A DNA stretch of 64,000 nt. Origin: Flocculibacter collagenilyticus. Lineage in GTDB: Bacteria; Pseudomonadota; Gammaproteobacteria; Enterobacterales; Alteromonadaceae. Every line of letters begins with the position of its first letter. Position 1 is the stretch's first letter. The translations under genes and the position numbers were made by a program. The stretch covers positions 1,984,001 through 2,048,000 of the forward strand of contig NZ_CP059888.1 of NCBI RefSeq assembly GCF_016469335.1. The letters run 5' to 3'. The notes beneath the pieces are model-generated. The model saw only the letters and a list, made by a program, of their open reading frames with translations, had not been told where the DNA came from and did no database searches. Shown here piece by piece: positions 19,535-28,177 of the stretch.

Positions 19535-20869
19535 TTGTCGTTCGAACAACTCACACTACACAAGCAGCTTCAAACCGCATTACAACACCAAGGTTTTGAA
19601 GCACCTACTCCAATACAGTTACAAGCAATTCCACATGCGAATGCAGGCCGTGACGTAATGGCGTCTTCAAAAACAGGTTCAGGCAAAACGCTTGCGTTTT
19701 TACTACCTGCAATTCAACGTGTCTTGACCAAAAAAGCATTAAGCAAACGAGATCCAAGAGTGCTTGTGTTAACACCCACTCGAGAACTGGCTAATCAGGT
19801 ATACGCTCAATTAAAAATGCTAGTTGCTGGTACCATGATAAAAACGGCAAAAGTATTGGGTGGTGATAATTACAACGACCAAGTAAAAGCATTACGTAAA
19901 GATCCACAAGTTATTGTTGCTACACCGGGAAGACTGGCAGATCATTTAGAAAAACGTTCATTTTATCTGAATGGTTTAGAGCTATTAATTCTTGATGAAG
20001 CAGACCGAATGCTAGACCTTGGATTTACTGATGCATTAAACGCCATCAATGGCGCAGCTGATCACCGCCAGCGTCAAACATTAATGTTTTCTGCCACCCT
20101 TGAGCATGCAGATATAAACCTGCTTTCTAAAAGTATCTTAAATTCGCCACAACGCATAACTGTTGGCTCTGAAACAGAACAACATTCTGATATTTCTCAA
20201 TCTTTCTATTTAGCTGATCATGTTGAGCACAAAGAGTCGTTACTAAAATATTTCGTCAATCAAGATGATACAAAGCAAATTATTGTGTTTACAGCAACAA
20301 GAAAAGACACTGACCGTCTAGCTGTAACATTACAAAAAGAGAATATAAAAGCTGAAGGCTTAAGTGGTGATCTTCCGCAAAGTAAGCGGCTTGAAATGAT
20401 GGACAACTTTAGCCGTGGGCAATTTGAAGTATTAATTACCACCGATGTTGCGTCTCGTGGATTAGATTTATTAAATGTAAGCCATGTAATTAACTTTGAT
20501 ATGCCAAAACACGCAGAAGAGTATGTTCATCGAATAGGCCGAACAGGTCGTGCAGGCTTCAGTGGTTTTGCTATCTCATTCGTTGGCCCTAAAGATTGGC
20601 AAAGTTATACACGTGTTAAAAGCTATTTAAATATCAGCGATTCATTCTCAACTGTAGAAGGATTAGCTGCAACGTTTGCAGGACCAAAACCTAGCAAGCG
20701 TCAACCAAACAAGCCAACCAAAGCCAAAGAGGCTAGCAAGAAAAAGGTAGCTGATAAAAAGTCTCATCAGCAAAACAAAACAAAGGTGCCAAGAAAGCCT
20801 AAGAAGGTTGTTTTGCCTGACTTTGCGCAAGATGAAGGCTTTACGCCAATGCGGAAAAAGAAACAATAA
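19535..20869 (+). CDS. DEAD-box ATP-dependent RNA helicase (RhlE/SrmB-like)
   Basis: DEAD-box helicases remodel RNA in ribosome assembly and decay. All core motifs are present in order: Q motif (APTPIQLQAIP), Walker A (ASSKTGSGKT), PTRELA, DEAD (LDEADRML), SAT, then in the second RecA domain the RGLD and HRIGRTGR motifs. The tail after about residue 390 is very Lys-rich and basic, typical of the RNA-binding tails of RhlE-type proteins. The TTG at 19535 is proposed as the start: it gives MSFEQL, matching the usual N-terminus of the family, and has an AGAGG upstream. The ATG at 19502 (11 codons longer) overlaps the promoter -10 box. The gene is monocistronic and of normal length (444 residues). 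Confidence 0.92.
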   Translation: MSFEQLTLHKQLQTALQHQGFEAPTPIQLQAIPHANAGRDVMASSKTGSGKTLAFLLPAIQRVLTKKALSKRDPRVLVLTPTRELANQVYAQLKMLVAGTMIKTAKVLGGDNYNDQVKALRKDPQVIVATPGRLADHLEKRSFYLNGLELLILDEADRMLDLGFTDALNAINGAADHRQRQTLMFSATLEHADINLLSKSILNSPQRITVGSETEQHSDISQSFYLADHVEHKESLLKYFVNQDDTKQIIVFTATRKDTDRLAVTLQKENIKAEGLSGDLPQSKRLEMMDNFSRGQFEVLITTDVASRGLDLLNVSHVINFDMPKHAEEYVHRIGRTGRAGFSGFAISFVGPKDWQSYTRVKSYLNISDSFSTVEGLAATFAGPKPSKRQPNKPTKAKEASKKKVADKKSHQQNKTKVPRKPKKVVLPDFAQDEGFTPMRKKKQ

Positions 20870-20946
20870 CCTTTACACACAAACTTTAAACACATATTGA
20901 AAAGCACAAAACGCTTTACATATATAATGATATTTTAGGTAAATAA

Positions 20947-21795
20947 ATGGCCAACTTAGGAAAAACAAATTCACTGGTGATCATAGACATAAAGGATGAT
21001 CACTTTTTTGTTGATGGTGAAAATTTCGGTTATTTACCCATCGAGTTTTCAGAGCTTCCAGACCAGAACGCGATTGATAATTTAGCAGTCGATATGCATA
21101 TCGATGTATTTATCTATCTAGATAATAGCGACCAACCTGTAGCAACACTTGAAAAGCCAATTGCACAAGTTGGTGAAATTGCAATGTTAAACGTTAAAGC
21201 TGTTACCAACGTAGGTGCGTTTTTAGACTGGGGTTTACCGAAAGACTTATTAGTACCATTCGCTGAACAACGTCCAAAAATGCAACCCGACCATACCTAC
21301 CTTGTCTATCTTTATTTAGATAAAGCAAGTGGCAGAATTGTTGCTACATCTAGAGTCAGAAGGCATTTATCAAACGTAGATGCAAATTATAAAACTGGGC
21401 AAGAAGTTGAGCTATTGATACTTGATAAGTCAGACTTTGGATATAACGCTGCAATCAATGGTAAACATTTAGGCACTTTGTTTAACAACGAAATTTTTAG
21501 TCCTATTTTTCCAAGCCAAAAAATGAAAGGCTTTATTAAACAACAACGTGATGATAATAAAATTGATTTATGTTTAACAAAACCAGGATACGCACGAATA
21601 GATCCGCTTGCTGAGCAAATTTTTGACCGCTTAACAAAAGAAGGCGGTTTTATGGCATTAAATGATAAAAGCTCACCTGAATTGATTAATAAGATTTTTA
21701 GAATGAGCAAAAAGAACTTTAAGCAAGCGATAGGACGCTTATATAAAGAAGAGCGTATTACCATTGAAAGCGACGGTATACGTTCAACCCAGTAA
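20947..21795 (+). CDS. CvfB-family S1-like RNA-binding protein
   Basis: The 282-residue product matches the CvfB/YitL family: tandem S1-type OB folds followed by a winged-helix C-terminus. Visible landmarks are AMLNVKAVTNVGAFLDWGLPKDLLVPF (about 80-105, the S1 signature with VGAFLDWG) and a second S1-like repeat ending in LCLTKPGYARID. The C-terminal winged helix carries the family's KKNFKQAIGRLYKEERI. The family is implicated in post-transcriptional control in Staphylococcus; its role in gammaproteobacteria is little known. The start follows an AGGT and a TATAAT lies just upstream (20923-20928). An imperfect hairpin follows the stop. Confidence 0.88.
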   Translation: MANLGKTNSLVIIDIKDDHFFVDGENFGYLPIEFSELPDQNAIDNLAVDMHIDVFIYLDNSDQPVATLEKPIAQVGEIAMLNVKAVTNVGAFLDWGLPKDLLVPFAEQRPKMQPDHTYLVYLYLDKASGRIVATSRVRRHLSNVDANYKTGQEVELLILDKSDFGYNAAINGKHLGTLFNNEIFSPIFPSQKMKGFIKQQRDDNKIDLCLTKPGYARIDPLAEQIFDRLTKEGGFMALNDKSSPELINKIFRMSKKNFKQAIGRLYKEERITIESDGIRSTQ

Positions 21796-21805
21796 GTAAA
21801 TGAAA

Positions 21806-21844
21806 GATATCGGCATCGTTATTATTCAAAGCGCTGCCGACATC
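21806..21844. terminator. Imperfect hairpin between convergent genes
   Basis: Arms GATATCGGCA (21806-21815) and TGCCGACATC (21835-21844) pair in nine of ten positions across a 19-base loop, between the cvfB-like gene and the convergent serine hydrolase gene. A short U-containing run (AGUUUCG) follows on the plus strand. This is a possible weak terminator only. Confidence 0.3.
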
Positions 21845-21896
21845 AGTTTCGCGTATGTCTTTGAAGGTTGTTCATCTTAGCAATGATAAATAACCA

Positions 21897-22991
21897 TTAG
21901 TCATCTGGGTGAAGCATATAAAATTGAAGAAATGGGTAAGTTTTTTCAAATACGATGGGAACTAACTTTCCTGCGAGTTCCAAGCCGTTATCACTATTTG
22001 TTAATACAACCATGGCGAGATCTTGCTTTGCCGAACCTATAGCTAGCGATTTATATCCAGGATTTGAACCCCAATGTAAAAACAGATGCTTGCTATCATT
22101 ATATGCCACAGCCCACCCTAGCCCCCAATGCAAATCGATATTTGTATCCACTTCAATATGAGGTACGGTCATAACTTCAAATACTTTGGTTATATTTTCT
22201 GACTGAAAATTAGCAAGCATCCGACTTAGAAAACGTCCATAATCTTTAGTATTAGTATGTAAAGAAGAACCTGCATTTGCATTGCGCCATGGCGTGGTTT
22301 TCAACATATTACCCCTGCGATCGTGCCCTTTAGCTAACATGTTAGATGGTTTACGCGGTGGTAAGTAGGAGGTATCTTCCATCCCAAGATTAACACTAAG
22401 CACTTTATCTTCTGCATCTTCCAAAGGTGTGCCAGATAATTGCTCTACGGCTTGTTGCATTACAGAATAACCAAGACCCGAGTATTGCCACTGAGAGCCT
22501 GGTTCATAAGCGACATATCGCTTTTGTTCATGTTCAGAATATGCCAAGCCCGAAGTGTGACTAAGTAAATGGCGTATGGTTATCGATTGTCCTAACTCTC
22601 CAGCTACAATAGGGTTATTTAGATAGCTTACAAGCGGCTTATCAAGGTGGGAAGAGTGCTCTTGTAATACTGCATGAGCGAATATTGGCTTTCCTAGTGA
22701 CGCAGCTTCAAATATGGTCGCTTCTGTTACAGGTGATAACTTGGTGTTATCCGTGTATCCGTAATTTAAAGCTAACTTCACGCCATGTGCATCAACTATT
22801 GCAATTGCCACACCCGGCACATGATACTGCTGCATTAGTTTAGGAACGCTTTCATCAAGATTATTTTGTATCTTTATAAAAGAATTATCTGATTGGGTAG
22901 ATATCTTGGGTTGACTACAACTTATTAATAAAAAAGAGAGTAATACAAACGGGAGCGAAAGCAGTTGATTGAGTTTTTTTCTTTTCAGCAT
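21897..22991 (-). CDS. Lipoprotein serine hydrolase (class C beta-lactamase/AmpH fold)
   Basis: The 364-residue product has a lipoprotein signal (MLKRKKL, hydrophobic core, LLISC with the lipidated Cys at residue 25). Its catalytic domain has the penicillin-binding-protein fold. The active-site SxxK is SLGK (Ser98, Lys101), the second motif is Tyr-Ser-Gly (170-172), and the third is HWG within LFLHWGSNPGY near 310. Such proteins may be peptidases, esterases or beta-lactamase relatives; substrate cannot be told from sequence. YSG in place of YSN or YAN is common in esterase-like members. It stands alone, convergent with the cvfB-like gene. Confidence 0.85.
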   Translation of the reverse strand: MLKRKKLNQLLSLPFVLLSFLLISCSQPKISTQSDNSFIKIQNNLDESVPKLMQQYHVPGVAIAIVDAHGVKLALNYGYTDNTKLSPVTEATIFEAASLGKPIFAHAVLQEHSSHLDKPLVSYLNNPIVAGELGQSITIRHLLSHTSGLAYSEHEQKRYVAYEPGSQWQYSGLGYSVMQQAVEQLSGTPLEDAEDKVLSVNLGMEDTSYLPPRKPSNMLAKGHDRRGNMLKTTPWRNANAGSSLHTNTKDYGRFLSRMLANFQSENITKVFEVMTVPHIEVDTNIDLHWGLGWAVAYNDSKHLFLHWGSNPGYKSLAIGSAKQDLAMVVLTNSDNGLELAGKLVPIVFEKTYPFLQFYMLHPDD

Positions 22992-23118
22992 GGTTAATAC
23001 TACTTCAATAAATTGACATTATGACTAGGGCGTGTGACCTTTCGAGGTCGGATTTTGTTCAATCTAAACGTTTTTTGATCGCAGCGTGACAGGTGTAGCT
23101 TAGTTATTCCAAGTGAGC

Positions 23119-23733
23119 CTAGAGTGATAATTGAGATAACTCATCATAGTAAATAATCAATAATGCTGTTATCGCAACAATTGCAATAATAAGCACATAG
23201 TTCACCCAGTTCGAAAATATAGAATGGCTTTCTGGCTCTTCTTCAATTTCAATATCGAAATCTGAAAAATCATCTACCATTTCTAAATCATTTGTCTCAT
23301 CAGGATCTAGCGCAACACTCCCGTCTTTTTGCAAACTGATTAAATGTTCAACTTTATCGTTTAGTACCTGAATCTCTTCGTATATTTCACCAATGCGCTC
23401 TGTAATAAAATCATTTTGCGATGATAATACTTCTTTTAGCACACTTATATCATTAAGCGCTGCACTGCCAGATGTGCCGTTAGGTTTTGTAGTTTGACTA
23501 GTCGCTGTTACTGTTTTTTTAGATAACACACTGTCGATACCTTGAGCACTCAATGTTCTTTTAACTGCTAACGCTTTATCGCTATTTTTAAACGATAGAG
23601 GTTTATTCGATTTTAATAAACCAAGCAAGATATTATTATCAATTCCCGTCGCATCGCTTATTGAGTGAGCCAGTGACTGAATTTCACTACTGCTTGTAAC
23701 ATCTGGAAATCGCATTAAATATTTTGTTGGCAT
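23119..23733 (-). CDS. Tail-anchored coiled-coil protein with an L7/L12-like N-terminus
   Basis: I do not recognise this 204-residue protein as a named family. It has three parts. Residues about 1-72 form a small alpha/beta unit whose second half (LLGLLKSNKPLSFKNSDKA) resembles the fold pattern of the ribosomal L7/L12 C-terminal domain. Residues about 95-140 are a helix with coiled-coil character (SSQNDFITERIGEIYEEIQV). A very acidic linker (152-170) leads to one C-terminal membrane helix (about 174-196, VNYVLIIAIVAITALLIIYY). It would face the cytoplasm as a tail-anchored protein. It lies alone between the serine hydrolase and DAHP synthase genes. Confidence 0.7.
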   Translation of the reverse strand: MPTKYLMRFPDVTSSSEIQSLAHSISDATGIDNNILLGLLKSNKPLSFKNSDKALAVKRTLSAQGIDSVLSKKTVTATSQTTKPNGTSGSAALNDISVLKEVLSSQNDFITERIGEIYEEIQVLNDKVEHLISLQKDGSVALDPDETNDLEMVDDFSDFDIEIEEEPESHSIFSNWVNYVLIIAIVAITALLIIYYDELSQLSL

Positions 23734-23766
23734 GTTAAAGTCCTACAAAGTTGAATCATAGAAAAT

Positions 23767-23798
23767 TAGGCTTAGCTTTCGTGCGATTACTAAGCCTA
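23767..23798 (-). terminator. Terminator of the DAHP synthase gene
   Basis: A perfect 9-bp stem (arms TAGGCTTAG and CTAAGCCTA) with a 14-base loop lies 10 bp after the DAHP synthase stop. On the minus strand it is followed by AUUUUC. It fits an intrinsic terminator for the aromatic-pathway gene. Confidence 0.6.
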
Positions 23799-23808
23799 TT
23801 CTTATTAT

Positions 23809-25161
23809 TTACACCTTAACTGCGTCTTTCATAGAGTCAGCTAATAAGAAGGCCATTTCAAGCACTTGATCGGCATTTAAGCGCGGATCGCACTGTGTGC
23901 GATAGCGCGTACTCAAATCTTCATCAGATAATCCATAAGCACCACCAGTACATTCAGTAACGTGTTGGCCTGTCATCTCTAAATGAATACCACCCGCATG
24001 ACTACCTTCTGCTTTATGAACAGCAAAAAATTGGCGGATTTCTCTTAGAATACTTTCAAAGTTACGTGTTTTATAGCCACTACTCGCTTTCACAGTGTTG
24101 CCATGCATTGGATCGCTGCTCCAAACGACTTTACGACCTTCAGCCTGCACTTTACGTACTAATTTAGGCAAATTTTGTTCCAGTAAGTCAGCTCCCATAC
24201 GGGTTATTAATGTAAGCCTACCCGCTTCATTTTCAGGGTTAAGCGCATCAATGAGTTTTATCAACTCATCTGGCTCCATTGTCGGCCCTACTTTCACCCC
24301 AATTGGATTTTTAATACCTCTGAAAAACTCGATGTGGGCATGATCAAGTTGTCTTGTTCGCTCTCCTATCCACAACATATGCGCTGAACAGTCGTACCAG
24401 TCACCAGTTAAATGGTCACGTCGCGTTAAGGCTTGTTCATAATTTAATAGCAATGCTTCATGCGAGGTAAATAGCTGTGTTTCTTTGATCATTGGTGAGT
24501 TTTCAGAAGTGATGCCACACACTTCCATAAATTTAAGTGCTTCTTCAATTTTTGAAGCAAGCATTTGATAACGATCTTTTAATGGGTTGGCGGCTACAAA
24601 GCTCATATTCCAGCGGTTAACTTGATGCAAATCTGCCAAACCACCTTGCGCAAAGGCACGTAGCAAGTTAAGGGTTGCAGCGGCATGATGATAAGCTTTT
24701 AATAGGCGTTCTGGCTGCGGTTCTCTAGCTTCTGCGGTAAAATCAATTGCATTAACAATGTCGCCACGGTAGCTTGGTAATGCAATACCATTAATCGTTT
24801 CAAAGTCCGCCGAACGAGGTTTGGCAAACTGTCCCGCCATGCGTGCAACTTTAACGATGGGCTGTTTGCCACCAAATGTTAGCACCACCGCCATTTGCAT
24901 TAAAACTTTGAATGTATCTCGAATATTGGTCGCTGAAAAATCATTAAAACTTTCTGCACAATCGCCTCCTTGCAACAAAAAGGCGTTGCCGTTGGCAACA
25001 TCCCCTAGTAGCTTAAATAAATCTCTCGTTTCTTCAGCAAACACTAGAGGAGGAAAAGATGTTAATTGTTCTTCAACTTGGTGTAATGCCGATTCGTCTT
25101 GATATTTTGGTTGCTGCAATATCGGATAATCTCTCCAACTTAAAGGACTCCAGTGTTTCAC
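23809..25161 (-). CDS. Class II 3-deoxy-7-phosphoheptulonate (DAHP) synthase
   Basis: This enzyme condenses phosphoenolpyruvate and erythrose 4-phosphate, the first step of the shikimate pathway. The 450-residue product is the plant/class II type, recognised by the N-terminus ([16 protein letters not shown]), [11 protein letters not shown] near 63-73 with the metal-binding Cys, [13 protein letters not shown] near 103, and the C-terminal [18 protein letters not shown]. These are typical of class II enzymes, and no AroFGH-type (class I) features are seen. The start is a GTG at 25161 with AGGAAAG seven bases upstream. It is monocistronic with a terminator downstream. Class II enzymes serve aromatic amino acid or secondary-metabolite routes; no secondary-metabolite cluster is visible here. 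Confidence 0.95.
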   Translation of the reverse strand: MKHWSPLSWRDYPILQQPKYQDESALHQVEEQLTSFPPLVFAEETRDLFKLLGDVANGNAFLLQGGDCAESFNDFSATNIRDTFKVLMQMAVVLTFGGKQPIVKVARMAGQFAKPRSADFETINGIALPSYRGDIVNAIDFTAEAREPQPERLLKAYHHAAATLNLLRAFAQGGLADLHQVNRWNMSFVAANPLKDRYQMLASKIEEALKFMEVCGITSENSPMIKETQLFTSHEALLLNYEQALTRRDHLTGDWYDCSAHMLWIGERTRQLDHAHIEFFRGIKNPIGVKVGPTMEPDELIKLIDALNPENEAGRLTLITRMGADLLEQNLPKLVRKVQAEGRKVVWSSDPMHGNTVKASSGYKTRNFESILREIRQFFAVHKAEGSHAGGIHLEMTGQHVTECTGGAYGLSDEDLSTRYRTQCDPRLNADQVLEMAFLLADSMKDAVKV

Positions 25162-25288
25162 GTGTTAACTTTCCTATAATTAAATGACATAAGAAGTCGA
25201 CACTAAAATTTATTTACACGCATTGCAACGACTTTAATACCATAAGCATTAAAAAAGCTATATTTATTCGCTCTTTTCTATAACAACC

Positions 25289-25765
25289 TTAATGTGTTAC
25301 TTGCTTTTGCAGCTCCTCAAGTAATCCTTTGCTTGCAGATTCAATTAAATCGAGCACACGCTCAAACCCTTTTTCACCACCATAATAAGGATCTGGCACT
25401 TCTAATTCTTCATACTCATTTGAAAAATTCAGAAAAAGCTTAATCTTATCTTTGTGCTCTTCAGAAGCAATTTTGTGTAATTCTTTAATGTTAAATTGAT
25501 CCATCGCTAAGATATAATCAAAGTAATCTAAATCTCGCTTTTCAACGGGTCTTGATTTGATTTTTTCAAATGTATAGCCTCGTGCAATTCCAACTTGAAC
25601 AGAACGTCCATCTGGGCGCGCTCCCTTGTGATACCCCTCTGTTCCTGCTGAGTCAACTTCTACATCTATTTTGTGTTCACGAGTTAATTTTCTAAACACT
25701 GCATGCGCTGTTGGAGAACGACAAATGTTTCCCATGCATACAAATAGAACTTTCGGCTTGTTCAT
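25289..25765 (-). CDS. Low-molecular-weight protein tyrosine phosphatase
   Basis: The 158-residue product carries the complete P-loop signature CMGNICRSP (nucleophile Cys10, Arg16) at its N-terminus. The general-acid Asp is in the VPDPYYGG motif near 120. It removes phosphate from tyrosine residues or small substrates in the cytoplasm. In exopolysaccharide loci such enzymes pair with a Wzc-type kinase, but no kinase or polysaccharide genes lie here, so the substrate is unknown. The gene is monocistronic and starts at ATG 25765, just before a divergent gene at 25846. Confidence 0.93.
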   Translation of the reverse strand: MNKPKVLFVCMGNICRSPTAHAVFRKLTREHKIDVEVDSAGTEGYHKGARPDGRSVQVGIARGYTFEKIKSRPVEKRDLDYFDYILAMDQFNIKELHKIASEEHKDKIKLFLNFSNEYEELEVPDPYYGGEKGFERVLDLIESASKGLLEELQKQVTH

Positions 25766-25845
25766 AGTTTCATTTACCTATTTACATGTTATCTTTAATA
25801 GTAGAGTTGATTGCTAAAATATAGACATAAAAATTAAAAAAGACC

Positions 25846-26712
25846 ATGGCACAACATAGACCCGATAAACCTAAAGTACCCATGCACCTGTTCTCGTGGT
25901 TCGAAGGACTAAAGGACAGCTACGACGCCAGCTTTAATAAGTTGTTTGGTCGATTTGAAAAGTATCAGCAAGAACAAACTGAGCGCTTTTCTTACACACA
26001 CGACAAAACTCTTAAGGCATTAGAGGCTAGTCATCAAAATAATGTTGAAGCCTTATCTCAATCTCATCATTCTAAGATTGAGTTACTGCAAAATCAGGTC
26101 GAATTCTATCAGCATCAAATAATGAATCAATCCCAAACTATCGATAAGCTAAATGCCCGTTACGATGCAATTATCTTAGCGCTTAAAGATAAATTAAATG
26201 ACGCTGAATTAGCTGGTGTGATTAAAGATATTTCACCGGAAAATGCCTCACTAGAAAACGGCATCAACACATCTAGTGAGATACACAGCGTATCATTAGA
26301 ACAATCAGAGCCCAGTATACCTGTCAATAACAATCATGTTGAACATGCAACAGCAGAATCCAACACTCATACTAACAGTTTACACCAAATATCCAGTGAA
26401 CCACTATCAATTAAAGAAATTCTATTGCAAGCGAAGACCGCACGAGAAGCAAGTGAATTTGTGAAAGCTGTTACCTTATACGAGTCTGCTGCAAATCAAG
26501 GTAACGCTCAAGCCATGGGCGCCTTAGGTCGAGCCTATTTTATGGGGGAAGGCGTTGAAAAAAATAGAGAAACTGGCTTAGCGTGGTTAATATGCTCAGC
26601 ACGTTGCGGCTTTCAACCAGCTCAGAAAAAAGTTGAGTCGGCTCGTGCAAATAATTATGAGTTTTTTTTACAATGTGAGGCTAAAGCAGATGAATTACAC
26701 CCACATGTGTAA
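25846..26712 (+). CDS. Coiled-coil protein with a C-terminal Sel1-like repeat
   Basis: The 288-residue product has no signal peptide. Residues about 25-130 form a long amphipathic helix rich in Gln, His and Glu (for example ASHQNNVEALSQSHHSKIEL), likely a coiled coil. A disordered Ser/Asn/Glu linker (135-185) follows. The last 100 residues contain Sel1/TPR-type repeats (EFVKAVTLYESAANQGNAQ; MGALGRAYFMGEGVEKNRET), which usually mediate protein contacts. It is followed 59 bp later by a CheY-like regulator, which may be its partner, and the two look co-transcribed. Function is not recognised. Confidence 0.75.
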   Translation: MAQHRPDKPKVPMHLFSWFEGLKDSYDASFNKLFGRFEKYQQEQTERFSYTHDKTLKALEASHQNNVEALSQSHHSKIELLQNQVEFYQHQIMNQSQTIDKLNARYDAIILALKDKLNDAELAGVIKDISPENASLENGINTSSEIHSVSLEQSEPSIPVNNNHVEHATAESNTHTNSLHQISSEPLSIKEILLQAKTAREASEFVKAVTLYESAANQGNAQAMGALGRAYFMGEGVEKNRETGLAWLICSARCGFQPAQKKVESARANNYEFFLQCEAKADELHPHV

Positions 26713-26771
26713 TCTTTCACTCTCTTACTTCCTTACAACGTTATTCTTGTCTATCAAATTAAGGCTTTACC

Positions 26772-27173
26772 GTGTTTAATCAACATGAAGCTCCCTTGTT
26801 AATTATTGAAGACACACCAGACGTTACCGAATTTCTGTCTACCGTATTGCGCTCTGTCGGGTACACTAATATACACACCGCTTCAACTGCTAAAGAAGCA
26901 ATGCAAATACTCTGTAGCCAGCCATTCGACTGGATTTTCTTAGATATAGAATTGCCAGACAGTAATGGCATCACGCTATTACAAACCATTCACGCTGAAG
27001 CTGCTAAAAAACAGTATTCGGTAAATGTGATTATGTGCTCTGCCCATAACTCTGTAGAAAATGTAAAAGAGGCATGGGAACTGGGTGCGAAAGGCTTTCT
27101 GGTGAAACCGCTTTCTGAACAAAAAATATTGAATGTAATTGAACGGTTAGAATCTATGTCCACTCATAAGTAA
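26772..27173 (+). CDS. Single-domain response regulator (CheY-like receiver)
   Basis: The 133-residue protein is a stand-alone receiver domain. The acidic pair lies at Glu13-Asp14, the phosphoacceptor is Asp58 in IFLDIELPD, the conserved Ser/Thr position falls in MCSAHN, and the conserved Lys is in FLVKPL near 111. No DNA-binding output domain is present, so it acts by protein contacts. It starts with GTG (26772), seven bases after AAGG. It follows the Sel1 protein and precedes the MoxR operon; no histidine kinase is adjacent, so its kinase is unknown. Confidence 0.9.
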   Translation: MFNQHEAPLLIIEDTPDVTEFLSTVLRSVGYTNIHTASTAKEAMQILCSQPFDWIFLDIELPDSNGITLLQTIHAEAAKKQYSVNVIMCSAHNSVENVKEAWELGAKGFLVKPLSEQKILNVIERLESMSTHK

Positions 27174-27233
27174 TTGTTATATTTACTTATGTTATGATAG
27201 CGTTTTTTTCAACTGTCTCAGCTAGGTATATAC

Positions 27234-28145
27234 ATGCATACATTACTTGGAAATGTTATTACGCAAATCAATAAAGTCGTATTAGGTAAAGAACATCAAG
27301 TTAAGCTCGCACTGGCTTGTTTATTAGCGAAAGGTCACCTACTTATTGAAGATTTACCAGGAATGGGTAAAACCACATTGTCTCATGCCTTAGCAGATAG
27401 CCTTGGATTAAGTTACCAGCGCGCACAGTTTACTAGTGACTTATTGCCCGCAGATATTATAGGAGTATCTACATTTAATCAAAAAACACAAAGCTTCGAC
27501 TTTCACCAAGGCCCTGTATTTAATCAAGTTTTATTATGTGATGAAATCAACCGCGCGAGCCCTAAAACGCAAAGCGCGTTATTAGAAGCAATGGAAGAGA
27601 AGCAAGTTTCTATTGATGGACAAACCCATCAATTACCATCGCCATTTTTTGTTATAGCTACGCAAAACCCCTTGCATCAATCAGGCACTTTTCCTTTACC
27701 AGAGTCGCAGCTAGATAGGTTTTTAATGACCATCTCTCTTGATTACCCTGCTCGCACTGCTGAACTTGCAATGTTAAAAGGTGCAATTAATCCGTTAAGC
27801 ATTATTGAAACCGTGCTATCACCTGAACAATTGTCTGCAATACAATCTCAAGTTGAAGAGGTTATGGTAAGTGACGTGGTACTTAACTATATTCTTGATT
27901 TAGTAACGTTATCGCGTACTTCAGCAGAAATACCTAACCCTTTATCTCCTCGTGCAAGTAAAAGTTTAGTTATCAGTGCTAAAGCATGGGCGGTAATAGA
28001 TGGAAGAGATTACGTAACGCACGACGATGTTCAAACAGTGCTTGGCCCAGTGTGTGAGCATAGAATGCGCGCTGAAACTGAGCTATTTACTCAACATTCG
28101 AACTATAGCAAGTATCTGATCGAGTCAGTGCCTGTTCGTGTATAA
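27234..28145 (+). CDS. MoxR-family AAA+ ATPase
   Basis: MoxR ATPases act as chaperones, usually with DUF58 and von Willebrand A-type partners, in maturation of complexes or envelope stress. The 303-residue product has Walker A LPGMGKTT (41-48), the sensor-like RAQFTSDLLPADIIG region, Walker B VLLCDEINRA, and FVIATQNPLHQSGTFPLPES, which is a MoxR hallmark. It is the first gene of an operon with DUF58 and transglutaminase genes, spaced 32 bp from the next. The ATG has TAGGT six bases upstream. Confidence 0.93.
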   Translation: MHTLLGNVITQINKVVLGKEHQVKLALACLLAKGHLLIEDLPGMGKTTLSHALADSLGLSYQRAQFTSDLLPADIIGVSTFNQKTQSFDFHQGPVFNQVLLCDEINRASPKTQSALLEAMEEKQVSIDGQTHQLPSPFFVIATQNPLHQSGTFPLPESQLDRFLMTISLDYPARTAELAMLKGAINPLSIIETVLSPEQLSAIQSQVEEVMVSDVVLNYILDLVTLSRTSAEIPNPLSPRASKSLVISAKAWAVIDGRDYVTHDDVQTVLGPVCEHRMRAETELFTQHSNYSKYLIESVPVRV

Positions 28146-28177
28146 CGTTTATTAAAAAACGTTAAGGCGTTGTAGTA

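Noticed and set aside
23034-23050. Short GACCT/AGGTC hairpin between two genes
   Set aside because: The 5-bp stem is short and the T-rich run follows only on the strand with no upstream gene, so it is not a supported terminator.
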